NCBI RefSeq assembly: GCF_008329535.1
Contig: NZ_NPKR01000003.1
Span: 496,001-560,000 of the forward strand
DNA length: 64,000 nt
Direction: 5' to 3'
Source: Mycolicibacterium sp. P1-18
GTDB lineage: Bacteria > Actinomycetota > Actinomycetes > Mycobacteriales > Mycobacteriaceae
This document shows, piece after piece, positions 17,362 to 27,196 of the stretch. The notes beneath the pieces were generated by a model. That model was not told the origin of the DNA. It worked only from the letters and a program-made list of their open reading frames with translations, and made no database searches. Position 1 is the first letter of the stretch, and every line of letters starts with the position of its first letter. The position numbers and the translations under genes were made by a program.

Positions 17362-18591
17362 ATGACCGCACCAGGCCAGACCAAGTCTCCGGTCAACAAG
17401 CCCCGGACACCTCCGTACAAGGTGGCCGGCGTAGTCCTGCTGATCATCGTCGCCATCGTGGTCGGGCTGGTCTGGAAGCAGTTCCGCGGCGGGTGGACCG
17501 ATCCCGAGAAATTGCAGTTGATCGCGGCGCGGTCCGGTCTTTCCATGGACCCGGGCTCCAAGGTCACCTTCAACGGCGTGGAGATCGGCCGGGTGGACAG
17601 CGTCGACGCGATCAACCAGAACGGCGAGCCCATGGCCGCCGTGAACCTCAACGTCGACAAGAAGTTCTCCGACCTGATCCCGTCGAACGTGGACGCCCAG
17701 ATCAAGGCCACCACCGTGTTCGGCAACAAGTACATCGCCTTCTCGTCGCCCCCGAATCCGGACGCGACGCGCGCCAGTTCGGCCAAGCCCATTCAGGTCT
17801 CCGGCGTCACCACTGAGTTCAACACGCTGTTCGAGACCGTCGTGCAGGTGACTCAGAAGGTCGACCCCATCAAGCTGAACCAGACGCTGACGGCGACCGC
17901 CCAGGCCCTCGACGGGTTGGGCCAGCGATTTGGCCAGTCGATCGAGAACGGCAACGCGATCCTCGCCGACGTCAACCCGCGGATGCCGCGGATCAACCAG
18001 GACGTTCGAGGATTGGCCGACCTGGCCGACATCTACGCCGACGCGGCGCCCGACTTCTGGGACGGTCTGAAGAACGCCGTCGTCACGGCCAAGACCCTCA
18101 ACGACGAGCAGGGCAACATCGACCAGGCCCTGATGTCCGCGGTCGGCTTCGGCAACACCGGTGGCGAGGTCTTCGAGAAGGCCGGCCCGTACCTGGTGCG
18201 CGGCGCCGCCGATCTGGTGCCCACCAGCGCGCTCCTCGACGAGTACAGCCCCGAGCTGTTCTGCATGATCCGCAACTACCACGACGTCGAACCGAAGATT
18301 GCGTCCTCCCTGGGTGGCAACGGTTACTCGCTGCGCACCCACTCGGAGATCCTCGGCGCCGGAAACCCGTACGTGTACCCGGACAACCTGCCGCGGGTTA
18401 ACGCCCGGGGTGGCCCCGAGGGCAGGCCCGGTTGCTGGCAGCCCATCACCCGTGACCTGTGGCCCATGCCGTACCTGGTGATGGACACCGGCGCCAGCAT
18501 CGCCCCCTACAACCACATCGGACTCGGCCAGCCCATCGCGACCGAATACGTCTGGGGCCGCCAAATCGGGGAGAACACGATCAACCCATGA
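17362..18591 (+). CDS. mce1A: Mce1A, MCE-domain lipid-transport protein
   Basis: A 409-residue exported protein with an N-terminal membrane anchor (VAGVVLLIIVAIVVGLVW, about residues 21-40). An MCE/MlaD domain (about 55-130) contains the strand LSMDPGSKVTFNGVEIGRVDSVD, followed by a long helical region (about 150-330) and a C-terminal part with SLGGNGYSLRTHSEILGAGNPYVYP. Mce1A-F form a heterohexameric tube carrying lipids across the periplasm. It is somewhat shorter than M. tuberculosis Mce1A (454). Its stop overlaps the mce1B start (ATGA). Confidence 0.94.
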   Translation: MTAPGQTKSPVNKPRTPPYKVAGVVLLIIVAIVVGLVWKQFRGGWTDPEKLQLIAARSGLSMDPGSKVTFNGVEIGRVDSVDAINQNGEPMAAVNLNVDKKFSDLIPSNVDAQIKATTVFGNKYIAFSSPPNPDATRASSAKPIQVSGVTTEFNTLFETVVQVTQKVDPIKLNQTLTATAQALDGLGQRFGQSIENGNAILADVNPRMPRINQDVRGLADLADIYADAAPDFWDGLKNAVVTAKTLNDEQGNIDQALMSAVGFGNTGGEVFEKAGPYLVRGAADLVPTSALLDEYSPELFCMIRNYHDVEPKIASSLGGNGYSLRTHSEILGAGNPYVYPDNLPRVNARGGPEGRPGCWQPITRDLWPMPYLVMDTGASIAPYNHIGLGQPIATEYVWGRQIGENTINP

Positions 18592-19619
18592 GAATCACCG
18601 GTACAGCGATCAAGCTCGGCGCACTGTCCCTGGTGCTGCTGATGTTCACCGCGCTCATCGTGGTGGTGTTCGGCCAGCTACGGTTCGACCGCACCACCGG
18701 GTACTCGGCGATCTTCAAGAACGCCAGCGGCTTGAGGGCCGGCCAGTTCGTCCGCGCGTCGGGTGTCGAGGTCGGCAAGGTCTCCAAGGTCGAACTGATC
18801 AACGGGGGCCGCGAAGTCGAGGTCGACTTCGACGTCGACCGCTCACTTCAGCTGTTCCAGGGCACGACGGCCTCGATTCGCTACCTGAACCTGATCGGCG
18901 ACCGCTACCTAGAGCTCAAGCGCGGTGACGACGAGACCAAGCTCCCCGCCGGCGGCACCATTCCCGACAGCCGGACCGAGCCGGCGCTGGACCTGGACGC
19001 CCTCATCGGTGGTTTCCGGCCGCTGTTCCGGGCGCTGGATCCCGACAAGGTCAACACCATCGCCCAGTCGATCATCACGATCTTCCAGGGGCAGGGCGGC
19101 ACCATCAACGACATCCTCGACCAGACGGCGTCGCTCACGGCGGCGCTGGCCGACCGCGACCAGGCGCTCGGCGAGGTCATCAAGAACCTCAACACGGTGC
19201 TCGCGACCACGGTCAAGCACCAGCAGCAGTTCGACGACACGATCAAGAACTTCGAGGTCCTGGTGACGGGCCTGAAGAACCGCGCGGATCCGATCGCGTC
19301 GTCGGTCGCCGACATCAGCGACGCGGCCGGTTCGGTGGCCGACCTGCTCGGTGACAACCGTCCGCTGCTGCAGAAGACGGTGACGAACCTCGAGATCCTC
19401 CAGCAGCCGCTGGTCGACCAGAAGGAACAGCTGAACGACACCCTGATCAAGATTCCCGCGGCCCTGAAGATCATCGGGCGCGCGGGTGGCATCTACGGCG
19501 ACTTCTTCAACTTCTACGCCTGCGACATCACGCTGAAGCTCAACGGTTTGCAGCCCGGTGGCCCGGTCCGCAACGTCAAGGTCACGTCGCAGCCATCGGG
19601 TAGGTGCACACCGCAATGA
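18588..19619 (+). CDS. mce1B: Mce1B, MCE-domain lipid-transport protein
   Basis: A 343-residue second MCE protein. One N-terminal membrane segment (LGALSLVLLMFTALIVVVFG) precedes the MCE domain with YSAIFKNASGLRAGQFVRASGVEVGKV, and a long coiled helical region runs to FFNFYACDITLKL near the end. Its length agrees with Rv0170 (346). The ATG at 18588 overlaps the mce1A stop. The short Cys-containing tail (PSGRCTPQ) may form a disulfide with the other Cys; this is inference. Confidence 0.94.
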   Translation: MRITGTAIKLGALSLVLLMFTALIVVVFGQLRFDRTTGYSAIFKNASGLRAGQFVRASGVEVGKVSKVELINGGREVEVDFDVDRSLQLFQGTTASIRYLNLIGDRYLELKRGDDETKLPAGGTIPDSRTEPALDLDALIGGFRPLFRALDPDKVNTIAQSIITIFQGQGGTINDILDQTASLTAALADRDQALGEVIKNLNTVLATTVKHQQQFDDTIKNFEVLVTGLKNRADPIASSVADISDAAGSVADLLGDNRPLLQKTVTNLEILQQPLVDQKEQLNDTLIKIPAALKIIGRAGGIYGDFFNFYACDITLKLNGLQPGGPVRNVKVTSQPSGRCTPQ

Positions 19620-21214
19620 GGTCCATCGAAGGCAACAACCGGATCCGCAACGGGGTGATGGGCATCATCATCCTGGTGCTGGTCGTCGGCGTGGGTCAGA
19701 GCTTCGCCAGCGTGCCGATGATCTTCGCGCAGCCCAACTACTACGCGCAGTTCACCGACACCGGCGGCATCAACCCCGGTGACAAGGTGCGCATCGCCGG
19801 CGTCGACGTCGGCCAGGTGCAGTCGACGAAGATCGACGGCGACAAGGTCGTCCTCGGGTTCACCCTCGACGGCACCAAGGTCGGCACCGAAACCCGCGCG
19901 AACATCCGGACCGACACCATCCTCGGCCGCAAGAACCTCGAGCTCGAGCCCAAGGGTTCCACCACGCTCGGAGCCAACGGCGTTCTGCCCGTTGGTCAGA
20001 CGACGACGCCGTACCAGATCTACGACGCCTTCTTCGACGTGACCAAGGCCGCGTCGGGCTGGGACACCCAGTCGGTCAAGAAGTCGCTGAACGTGTTGTC
20101 GGAGACCATCGACCAGACCTACCCGCACTTGAGCGCGGCGCTGGACGGCGTGGCCAGGTTCTCCGACACCATCGGCAAGCGCGACGAGGACGTCAAGCAG
20201 CTGCTCGCCAACGCCAACAAGATCGCCGGCGTGCTCGGCAGCCGCAGCGGCCAGATCAACGAGCTGCTGGTCAACGCCAAGACTCTGCTGGCCGCGATCA
20301 ACGAGCGGTCCTACGCCGTCAGCATGCTGCTGGAGCGCGTCGGCGAGTTCTCCACGCAGGTACGGGGTTTCATCAACGACAACCCGAACCTCAACCGCGT
20401 GCTCAACCAGCTGCAGACCATCAGCGACGTGTTGGTCGCCCGGAAGTTCGACCTCGCGGACACGCTGACCTCGCTCAGCAAGTTCACCGCGTCGCTGGCC
20501 GAGGCCATCGCCTCCGGCCCGTACTTCAAGGTCATGCTCGTCAATCTGCTGCCGTACCAGATCATTCAGCCCTGGGTGGACGCCGCCTTCAAGAAGCGCG
20601 GCATCGACCCCGAGGAGTTCTGGGGCAACGCGGGCCTGCCGTCCTTCCGGTACCCGGATCCGAACGGCCAGCGCCAGGCCAACGGTGCGCCGCCACCGGC
20701 GCCGACGCCGCTGGAGGGCACCCCCGAGCATCCCGGACCGGCCGTCATCGCCGGCTCCCCGTGCTCGTACGCGCCGGCTCCTGGCAACTACCCGACGCCC
20801 GGCAACCCGCTGCCGTGCACGCAGGCCGAGGACGGACCGTACGGTCCGAACCCCTACGGCGCCAACAACTACGGACCGCCCGACGTGCTGGGTGCGCCGG
20901 CGAACCCGGATGCGCCACCACCGGCACCCGGTGTCCCGAGCGCGGCGTTCCCCGGCGAGTTCTCGCCGCCCGTGCAGGGCACCCCGCCGCCGCCGTTCGC
21001 ACCGGGCCCGCCCGGAGCGCGAACCGTCCCGGCGACGCCCGGACCGTCCGACCCCTACATCGCACCCGGCTCGCTGCAGGGCGACGGCACCTCGCCGCCG
21101 CCACCGGCGCTGGTCGGTCCGATCCCGCCGCCGGGACCGGGGCCGATGGTTGGTGGCGACGGGCCACCGCTGCCTGGCAACCCGCCGTTCCTTCCGCCCG
21201 GATCACAAGGTTAG
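19616..21214 (+). CDS. mce1C: Mce1C, MCE-domain protein with Pro-rich tail
   Basis: A 532-residue MCE protein. Membrane anchor about residues 13-35 (GVMGIIILVLVVGVGQ), MCE domain with FTDTGGINPGDKVRIAGVDVGQV, helical region to about 350, then a Pro/Gly-rich tail of about 170 residues (from PPPAPTPLEGTPEHPG to the end). The tail is low complexity and probably disordered, reaching towards the outer envelope. The ATG at 19616 overlaps the mce1B stop; an in-frame GTG at 19604 is less likely. Size fits Rv0171 (515). Confidence 0.93.
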   Translation: MRSIEGNNRIRNGVMGIIILVLVVGVGQSFASVPMIFAQPNYYAQFTDTGGINPGDKVRIAGVDVGQVQSTKIDGDKVVLGFTLDGTKVGTETRANIRTDTILGRKNLELEPKGSTTLGANGVLPVGQTTTPYQIYDAFFDVTKAASGWDTQSVKKSLNVLSETIDQTYPHLSAALDGVARFSDTIGKRDEDVKQLLANANKIAGVLGSRSGQINELLVNAKTLLAAINERSYAVSMLLERVGEFSTQVRGFINDNPNLNRVLNQLQTISDVLVARKFDLADTLTSLSKFTASLAEAIASGPYFKVMLVNLLPYQIIQPWVDAAFKKRGIDPEEFWGNAGLPSFRYPDPNGQRQANGAPPPAPTPLEGTPEHPGPAVIAGSPCSYAPAPGNYPTPGNPLPCTQAEDGPYGPNPYGANNYGPPDVLGAPANPDAPPPAPGVPSAAFPGEFSPPVQGTPPPPFAPGPPGARTVPATPGPSDPYIAPGSLQGDGTSPPPPALVGPIPPPGPGPMVGGDGPPLPGNPPFLPPGSQG

Positions 21215-21226
21215 GGGGCAGCTGAG

Positions 21227-22861
21227 ATGTCGACGATCTTCAACGTCCGGAACATGACGTTGCCCAAACTGACCAAGACGACCCTCATCGTGGGCACCGT
21301 CGTCCTCATCGCCGTCATCGTGGCGGCGTACCTGGGCTACAACCTCTACAAGAAGCTCACCTACAACACCGTGGTGGCGGAATTCCCGCAGACGCTGGCG
21401 CTGTACCCCGGCGACAAGGTCGACATCATGGGCGTCCGGGTCGGAACGATCGAGAAGATCGAGCCGGCCGGCGACAAGATGCGGGTCACCTTCAACTACG
21501 AGTCGAAGTACAAGGTGCCCGCCAACGCCACGGCGTCGATCCTCAATCCGAGCCTCGTCGCCTCGCGCACCATCCAGCTGGCGCCGCCCTACACCGGCGG
21601 CCCCGTGATGGAGAGCGGCGCGCTGATTCCGCAGGACCGCACCCAGGTGCCGGTCGAGTACGACGAACTCCGCGACTCGATCAACCGCATCCTCACCGAC
21701 CTCGGACCCACCAAGGAACAGCCCAAGGGGCCGTTCGGCGACGTCATCGAGTCGTTCTCCGACGGTCTGGCCGGCAAGGGCGCGCAGATCAACAAGACGC
21801 TGAACAGCCTGTCCGAGGCGTTGACCACGCTGAACCAGGGCCGCGGCGACTTCTTCGGCGTGGTGAAGAGCCTCGCGCTGTTCGTCAACGCGCTCCACCA
21901 GAGCGATCAGCAGTTCGTCGCGCTCAACGACAACCTGGCGCAGTTCACCAACTCCTTCACCAACACCGACCGCGAGGTGGCGACGGCGGTGAAGGACCTC
22001 AACGAGTTGCTCACCACCACGCGCGGCTTCCTCGACCAGAACGCCACGGTGTTGACCAAGGACGTCAACAACCTGGCCGACGTGACCAACGCGATCCTGC
22101 AGCCCGAGCCGCGCAACGGTCTGGAGACGGGTCTGCACGTGTACCCGAACCTGGCCGCCAACCTGATGAACATCATCTCGCCGAACGCCGGCGGCATCGT
22201 CGGTCTGCCGGTCATCAACAACTTCGCCAATCCCATGCAGTTCCTGTGCAGCTCGATCCAGGCCGGCAGCCGACTCGGCTACCAGGACTCGGCCGAACTG
22301 TGCGCGCAGTACCTGGCGCCGATCCTCGACTCGATCAAGTTCAACGCCCTGCCGTTCGGGTTGAACCAGTTCAACACCGCCATGACGTTGCCCAAGCAGA
22401 TCGCCTACTCCGAAGGGCGCCTGCAGCCGCCGCCGGGATACAAGGACACGACGGTGCCGGGCGTCTTCTCGCGCGACACCCTGTTCTCCCACGGCAACCA
22501 CGAGCCGGGCTGGACCGTCGCGCCAGGCATGCAGGGCGTCGACGTGCAGCCGTTCACGCAGAACATGCTGACGCCGGAATCCCTCGGCGAGCTCATGGGT
22601 GGACCGGACATCGTCGCCCCGCCCGCTCCGCCGGCCTTCGGCGTGAACAACGGCAGGCTGCCCGGACCGCCGAACGCCTACAGCGAGAACACCCCGTTGC
22701 CTCCGCCGTGGTACCCGCAGCCGGGACCGCCGCCCGCACCGGCGCCGGGCGTCCTTCCGGGTGATCCGCTGGGCGCGGTCACGCCGGCGGCCGGCCCCGC
22801 GCCAGCCGCCGCACCCGCGCCGGCCGGTCCACCGCTGCCCGCTGAAGCAGGAGCTGGCTAA
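21227..22861 (+). CDS. mce1D: Mce1D, MCE-domain protein
   Basis: A 544-residue MCE protein with a membrane anchor TLIVGTVVLIAVIVAAYLGY (about 17-36), MCE domain containing FPQTLALYPGDKVDIMGVRVGTIEKIEPAG, long helical region to about 330, and a Pro/Ala-rich end (about 460-544). The ATG at 21227 is preceded by AGGGGG, the clearest Shine-Dalgarno inside the mce1 set, and there is a 12-base gap from mce1C, so translation may restart here. The size fits Rv0172 (530). Confidence 0.93.
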   Translation: MSTIFNVRNMTLPKLTKTTLIVGTVVLIAVIVAAYLGYNLYKKLTYNTVVAEFPQTLALYPGDKVDIMGVRVGTIEKIEPAGDKMRVTFNYESKYKVPANATASILNPSLVASRTIQLAPPYTGGPVMESGALIPQDRTQVPVEYDELRDSINRILTDLGPTKEQPKGPFGDVIESFSDGLAGKGAQINKTLNSLSEALTTLNQGRGDFFGVVKSLALFVNALHQSDQQFVALNDNLAQFTNSFTNTDREVATAVKDLNELLTTTRGFLDQNATVLTKDVNNLADVTNAILQPEPRNGLETGLHVYPNLAANLMNIISPNAGGIVGLPVINNFANPMQFLCSSIQAGSRLGYQDSAELCAQYLAPILDSIKFNALPFGLNQFNTAMTLPKQIAYSEGRLQPPPGYKDTTVPGVFSRDTLFSHGNHEPGWTVAPGMQGVDVQPFTQNMLTPESLGELMGGPDIVAPPAPPAFGVNNGRLPGPPNAYSENTPLPPPWYPQPGPPPAPAPGVLPGDPLGAVTPAAGPAPAAAPAPAGPPLPAEAGAG

Positions 22862-24006
22862 TGCGCGTTCAGATGAAGACGTTGGTCAAGCGCGGCGGAG
22901 CCCTGCTCGCCGCCGGTCTGATCCTGACGTCCTGCGGTTGGAAGGGCATCGCGAACGTCCCCGTGCCAGGTGGCGCGGGGACCGGGTCGAACGCCATGAC
23001 GATCTACGTGCAGATGCCGGACACGTTGGCGCTCAACGTCAACAGCCGCGTGCGCGTGGCCGACGTCTTCGTCGGCAGCGTGCGTGCGATCGAGCTGAAG
23101 AACTGGGTCGCAACGCTGACGTTGGACGTCGAACCGGGCCTGAAGCTGCCGGCGGACACCGCCGCCGCGATCGGGCAGACGTCGCTGCTGGGTTCTCAGC
23201 ACGTGGAGCTCACGCCGCCTCCGAACCCCTCGGGCCCGTTGCTCAAGAGTGGCGACACCATTCCGCTGGCCCGCGCGAGTGCATTCCCGACGACGGAACG
23301 CACGCTCGCCAGCATCGGCACCATCCTGTCCGGCGGTGGCATCCCCAACCTGGAGGTCATCCAGACCGAGGTCGCCAACATCCTGGGCGGGCGTGGCGAC
23401 CAGATCCGCGAATTCCTTGGACGGCTCGACACGTTCACCGCCTCGTTGAACGACCAACGCCAAGACCTCACGCGCGCCATCGACTCGACGAATCGGTTGC
23501 TCGCCATCGTGGCGCAGCGCAACGACACCCTCGATCGCGTCCTGACCGAGTTCCCGCCGTTGATCAAGCACTTCGCCGACACCAGGGACCTGTTCGCCGA
23601 CGCGGTGACGGCCCTCGGCCGGGTCAGCAAGGCGACCGACGACGCACTGTCGCAGGCGAACCCGGACATCACGGCCAACCTGAAGAACCTGCAGCGGCCG
23701 TTGGTCCAGCTCGGCAAGGCGTCCCCGTACCTGCTGGGTGCCTTGAAGATCATCGGAACGGCACCGTTCAGCATCGAGAACGTGCCGAAGGCCATTCGCG
23801 GCGACTACATCAACGTGTCCCTCAACGTCGACCTGACGCTGTCGGCCGTCGACAACGGATTCCTCAGCGGCACGGGCATTTCCGGCCTCCTGCGGGCACT
23901 CGAGCAGTCGTGGGGCCGCGATCCGAACACGATGATCCCGGACGTGCGGTTCACCCCGAACCCGCACGATGCGCCAGGCGGACCGCTGGTCGAGAGAGGT
24001 GAGTGA
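22861..24006 (+). CDS. mce1E: Mce1E (LprK-type) MCE lipoprotein
   Basis: A 381-residue MCE protein and the lipoprotein subunit of the complex. The signal peptide GGALLAAGLILTSC has the lipobox LTSC (Cys about residue 25). The MCE domain includes MPDTLALNVNSRVRVADVFVGSVRAIELK, followed by the helical tube region. It corresponds to LprK (Rv0173). The start ATG shares its A with the final base of the mce1D stop. The lipid anchor is typical for position E in mce operons. Confidence 0.93.
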   Translation: MRVQMKTLVKRGGALLAAGLILTSCGWKGIANVPVPGGAGTGSNAMTIYVQMPDTLALNVNSRVRVADVFVGSVRAIELKNWVATLTLDVEPGLKLPADTAAAIGQTSLLGSQHVELTPPPNPSGPLLKSGDTIPLARASAFPTTERTLASIGTILSGGGIPNLEVIQTEVANILGGRGDQIREFLGRLDTFTASLNDQRQDLTRAIDSTNRLLAIVAQRNDTLDRVLTEFPPLIKHFADTRDLFADAVTALGRVSKATDDALSQANPDITANLKNLQRPLVQLGKASPYLLGALKIIGTAPFSIENVPKAIRGDYINVSLNVDLTLSAVDNGFLSGTGISGLLRALEQSWGRDPNTMIPDVRFTPNPHDAPGGPLVERGE

Positions 24007-24009
24007 GCG

Positions 24010-25560
24010 ATGCTGACCCGCTTCATCAAGATTCAGCTGGTGATCTTCACGATCCTGACGATCGTGGCGCTGGTTGCGCTGGGCTGGTATTACCTGCGGC
24101 TGCCCACGTTGGTCGGCATCGGGCAGTACGAGCTCAAGGCCCAGCTGCCGCGCTCGGGCGGCCTGTACTCGACCGCGAACGTGACCTACCTCGGCACCCA
24201 GATCGGCAAGGTCACCGACGTCGAGCCCACCGAGACCGGCGTCACGGCGACGATGAGCATCGACAGCGACATCAAGATTCCTGCCGACGCCACCGCCAAC
24301 GTGCACTCCGTCTCGGCGATCGGCGAGCAGTACCTGGACCTGGTGTCGACGTCGGACAAGCCGGGCAAGTTCCTGGCCCCGGGCTCGACGATCCTGAACG
24401 GCACCGTGCCCAGCGAGGTCGGTCCCGCCCTGGACGCGGCCAACAAGGGTCTCGCGGTGCTGCCGAAGGAGAAGATCGACAGCCTGCTGACCGAGACGTC
24501 ACAGGCAGTCGGTGGACTGGGCCCGGCGCTGCAACGCCTGGTGGACTCGACGACGGCGATCGCGAGCGACTTCAAGGACAACCTCGGACCGGTCGACGAC
24601 ATCATCGAGAACACGACGCCGATCCTGCAGAGCCAGGTCGACTCGGGTGATGCCATCGCCCAGTGGTCGAGGAATCTCAACACCATCACCTCGCAGACCG
24701 CCGAGCAGGACCAGGCCCTGCGCAGTGGGCTGCAGCAGGCCGCCCCGACGGCCGATCAGCTCAACCAGGTGTTCGGTGACGTCCGCGAGTCGCTGCCGCA
24801 GACGCTGGCGAACCTCGCCATCGTCAACGACATGCTCAAGCGCTATCACAAGGGCCTCGAACAGGCTCTGGTGATCCTCCCGCAGGGTGCGTCGGCCTCG
24901 CAGGCCGGCACGATCTTCGAGGGCGAGGGCCTGCTGCACTTCGGCCTGTCGATCAACCAGCCACCGGCGTGTCTGACCGGCTTCCTACCCGCGTCGCAAT
25001 GGCGTTCGCCCGCCGACACCAGCACGAAGCCACTACCCGACGGTCTGTACTGCAAGATCCCCAAGGACTTCCAGGCGAACGTCGTCCGTGGCGCGCGCAA
25101 CTACCCGTGTGCGGACGTGCCGGGCAAGCGGGCGGCCACGCCGACGGAGTGCCGTGGCAACACGCCCTACGAGCCGATGGGCACCAACCCCTGGTACGGA
25201 GACCCGAACCAGATCCTGACGTGCCCCGCGGCCGGAGCGCGATGCGACCAACCGGTCAAGCCCGGTTACGTGGTGCCCGCCCCGACGATCAACAACGGTC
25301 TCAACCCGTTGCCGGCCGACCAGTTGCCGCCGAAGCCCCAGCCGATCAGCGACCCGCTCACGGCCCCTGGCCAGGGCACCGTCGCCTGCAGTGGCCAGCA
25401 GCCCAACCCGTGCATCTACACTCCGGCAGCAGGTCCTTCCGCGATCTACACCCCGTCCAACGGCCAGGTCGTCGGACCGGACGGAGTCCAGTACTCCGTC
25501 ACCAACTCAAGTGATCCAGGAGAAAACGGATGGAAGGAGATGCTGGCACCAGCCGGCTGA
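24010..25560 (+). CDS. mce1F: Mce1F, MCE-domain protein with Cys-containing tail
   Basis: A 516-residue last MCE subunit. It has an N-terminal membrane anchor (IQLVIFTILTIVALVALGWYY), MCE domain with QLPRSGGLYSTANVTYLGTQIGKV and a helical region to about 320. The C-terminal part of about 190 residues contains eight Cys (in ACLT, YCKI, PCAD, ECRG, TCPA, RCDQ, ACSG, PCIY), probably disulfide-bonded outside the cell. The length is almost identical to Rv0174 (515). Its 3' end overlaps the next gene by 31 bases. Confidence 0.93.
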   Translation: MLTRFIKIQLVIFTILTIVALVALGWYYLRLPTLVGIGQYELKAQLPRSGGLYSTANVTYLGTQIGKVTDVEPTETGVTATMSIDSDIKIPADATANVHSVSAIGEQYLDLVSTSDKPGKFLAPGSTILNGTVPSEVGPALDAANKGLAVLPKEKIDSLLTETSQAVGGLGPALQRLVDSTTAIASDFKDNLGPVDDIIENTTPILQSQVDSGDAIAQWSRNLNTITSQTAEQDQALRSGLQQAAPTADQLNQVFGDVRESLPQTLANLAIVNDMLKRYHKGLEQALVILPQGASASQAGTIFEGEGLLHFGLSINQPPACLTGFLPASQWRSPADTSTKPLPDGLYCKIPKDFQANVVRGARNYPCADVPGKRAATPTECRGNTPYEPMGTNPWYGDPNQILTCPAAGARCDQPVKPGYVVPAPTINNGLNPLPADQLPPKPQPISDPLTAPGQGTVACSGQQPNPCIYTPAAGPSAIYTPSNGQVVGPDGVQYSVTNSSDPGENGWKEMLAPAG

Positions 25561-26168
25561 ACCCCCAGGACGTCCCTCGCGAATCCGACGCGTCGGTGGA
25601 GTCCGACGCACAATCCACTGCACAGTCCGATCTTCACTGGGAGCAACCCTCCGAGGTGATCCGCCGCCCCGAACGGTTCGGCCGCGGCTCGCTCGTCGCA
25701 ATCTGTCTGGCTCTGCTCGTCCTCACGGCGGGCGCGGGGGTCGGCGGCTACCTGGCGTTGAAGTCTCATGACCAGAGCGAGGCCATCGCCCGGGAGGACG
25801 CCTTCGCGCTGCAACGCGCCAAGGAGTGCGTCGAGGCGACCCAGGCTCCGGACGTGGCGGCCATGACGGCCAGCCAGACCAAGGTCATCGAATGCGCCAC
25901 CGGTGACTTCGGCGTGCAGGCCAACCTGTTCGCCAGCATGCTCGTCGAGGCGTACCAGGCGGCCAACGTCTCGGTGCAGGTGTCGGACATGCGCGGCGCG
26001 GTCGAGAAGCACAACGACGACGGCTCGGTCGACGTGCTCGTCGCAGTGCGGGTGAAGGTGACCAACACCCAGGCCGCCGACCAGGAGCAGGGATATCGGC
26101 TTCGGGTGAACATGGCTCCCGCCGACGGCACCTACAAGATCAACCGACTGGATCAGGTCACCTCGTGA
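25530..26168 (+). CDS. Mce-associated membrane protein (Rv0175-like)
   Basis: A 212-residue protein with a charged cytoplasmic N terminus, one membrane span (LVAICLALLVLTAGAGVGGYLAL, about 52-74) and an extracytoplasmic domain with the VSVQVSDMRGAVEKHNDDGSVDVLVAVRVKV strand pattern of Mce-associated (VirB8/NTF2-like) proteins. It lies in the Rv0175 position with nearly the same length (213). The ATG at 25530 is within mce1F. Such proteins are thought to stabilise the Mce complex; the exact role is not known. Confidence 0.88.
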   Translation: MEGDAGTSRLNPQDVPRESDASVESDAQSTAQSDLHWEQPSEVIRRPERFGRGSLVAICLALLVLTAGAGVGGYLALKSHDQSEAIAREDAFALQRAKECVEATQAPDVAAMTASQTKVIECATGDFGVQANLFASMLVEAYQAANVSVQVSDMRGAVEKHNDDGSVDVLVAVRVKVTNTQAADQEQGYRLRVNMAPADGTYKINRLDQVTS

Positions 26169-27196
26169 CGGCCGTGCTCGACGACACCACCGAGACGACG
26201 ATCGCTCCGGACGACGTCGTCCGATTCGCGTCGTGGCAGGCGCGCGCGGGCGCCCTGCTGCTCGACGTGCTGCCCGGCGTCGCCGTGGTGACGACGATGG
26301 CGCTGCTGGCGTACACCACCGCGGTCGGAAGCTGGCTGTGGTGGGTGTTCACAGGCGTGCTCGCCGTCGCGGTTCTCGCCACCCTCGCAAACCGCTGGAT
26401 CCTTCCGCCGCTCGTCGGTTGGACGCTGGGCCGCGCGGTCTTCGGGATCGGCGTCACGACTCCCGGCGGCGAGCCCGTGGGCGGCGCACGCTTGCTGGCA
26501 CGCGACGTGGCTCACCTGCTCGACACCGCGGCGCTGTTCGTCGGCTGGCTGTGGCCGCTGATGGACCGGCGGAACCGCACGTTCGCCGATCTGCTGCTCC
26601 GCACCGAGGTCCGCGTCGTCGAGGAGGCCCAGGCACCCCGGCGTGACGTCCGGCGCGTCGCCGGATGCGCGCTGCTCGCCGCGGCCCTGCTGTGCGCCGC
26701 CGGTGGCGGCGTCGGCTACTGGCAGGTGTATCGCCAGGACCGCGCCCTCGTGCAGGCCAGAACCGAACTCACCGAGCAGGGGCCTCGCATCGTCGAGCAG
26801 TTGCTGAGCTACGGCAGCCAGACGGTGGTGGACGACTTCGCCAGGGCGCAGGCGCTGGCCACCGACGGCTACCGTCCGCAACTCGTCGCGCAGCAACAGG
26901 CGGTTCAGAAGGCCGGCGTCACCGACAACGAGTACTGGGCGGTGAGCAGCGCGCTGCTGTCCGTGACGCAGGATCGCGCCGCGATGCTGCTCGCGCTGCA
27001 GGGGCAACGCGGATCGGATCCGGCCAAGCTCAAGTTCATCACCGCGACCGTGCGGGCGGACTTCGAGAAGTCGAACGGAAAGTGGCAGGTCGCGGTGCTG
27101 ACCGTGCTCAAGAAGCCGTTGACGGGCCAGACCCCGTCACCCGGCGCACCGCCGCCGGGAGCGCCGGCACCCAAGCCCACGGGACCGGGTCGATGA
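26165..27196 (+). CDS. RDD-domain Mce-associated membrane protein (Rv0176-like)
   Basis: A 343-residue two-part protein. Residues about 18-165 form an RDD domain (FASWQARAGALLLDVLPGVAV ... DRRNRTFADLLLRTEV) with about three membrane spans. A further span (about 165-185) then leads to an extracytoplasmic Mce-associated domain and a Pro-rich end. It corresponds to Rv0176 (322). The GTG at 26165 overlaps the previous stop, and the stop overlaps the next ATG. The RDD domain is of uncertain transport or assembly function. Confidence 0.87.
   Translation: MTAVLDDTTETTIAPDDVVRFASWQARAGALLLDVLPGVAVVTTMALLAYTTAVGSWLWWVFTGVLAVAVLATLANRWILPPLVGWTLGRAVFGIGVTTPGGEPVGGARLLARDVAHLLDTAALFVGWLWPLMDRRNRTFADLLLRTEVRVVEEAQAPRRDVRRVAGCALLAAALLCAAGGGVGYWQVYRQDRALVQARTELTEQGPRIVEQLLSYGSQTVVDDFARAQALATDGYRPQLVAQQQAVQKAGVTDNEYWAVSSALLSVTQDRAAMLLALQGQRGSDPAKLKFITATVRADFEKSNGKWQVAVLTVLKKPLTGQTPSPGAPPPGAPAPKPTGPGR

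Noticed and set aside
16492..18564. A 690-codon minus-strand frame across yrbE1B and mce1A
   Set aside because: Same antisense artefact; the plus strand has conserved, overlapping mce genes.
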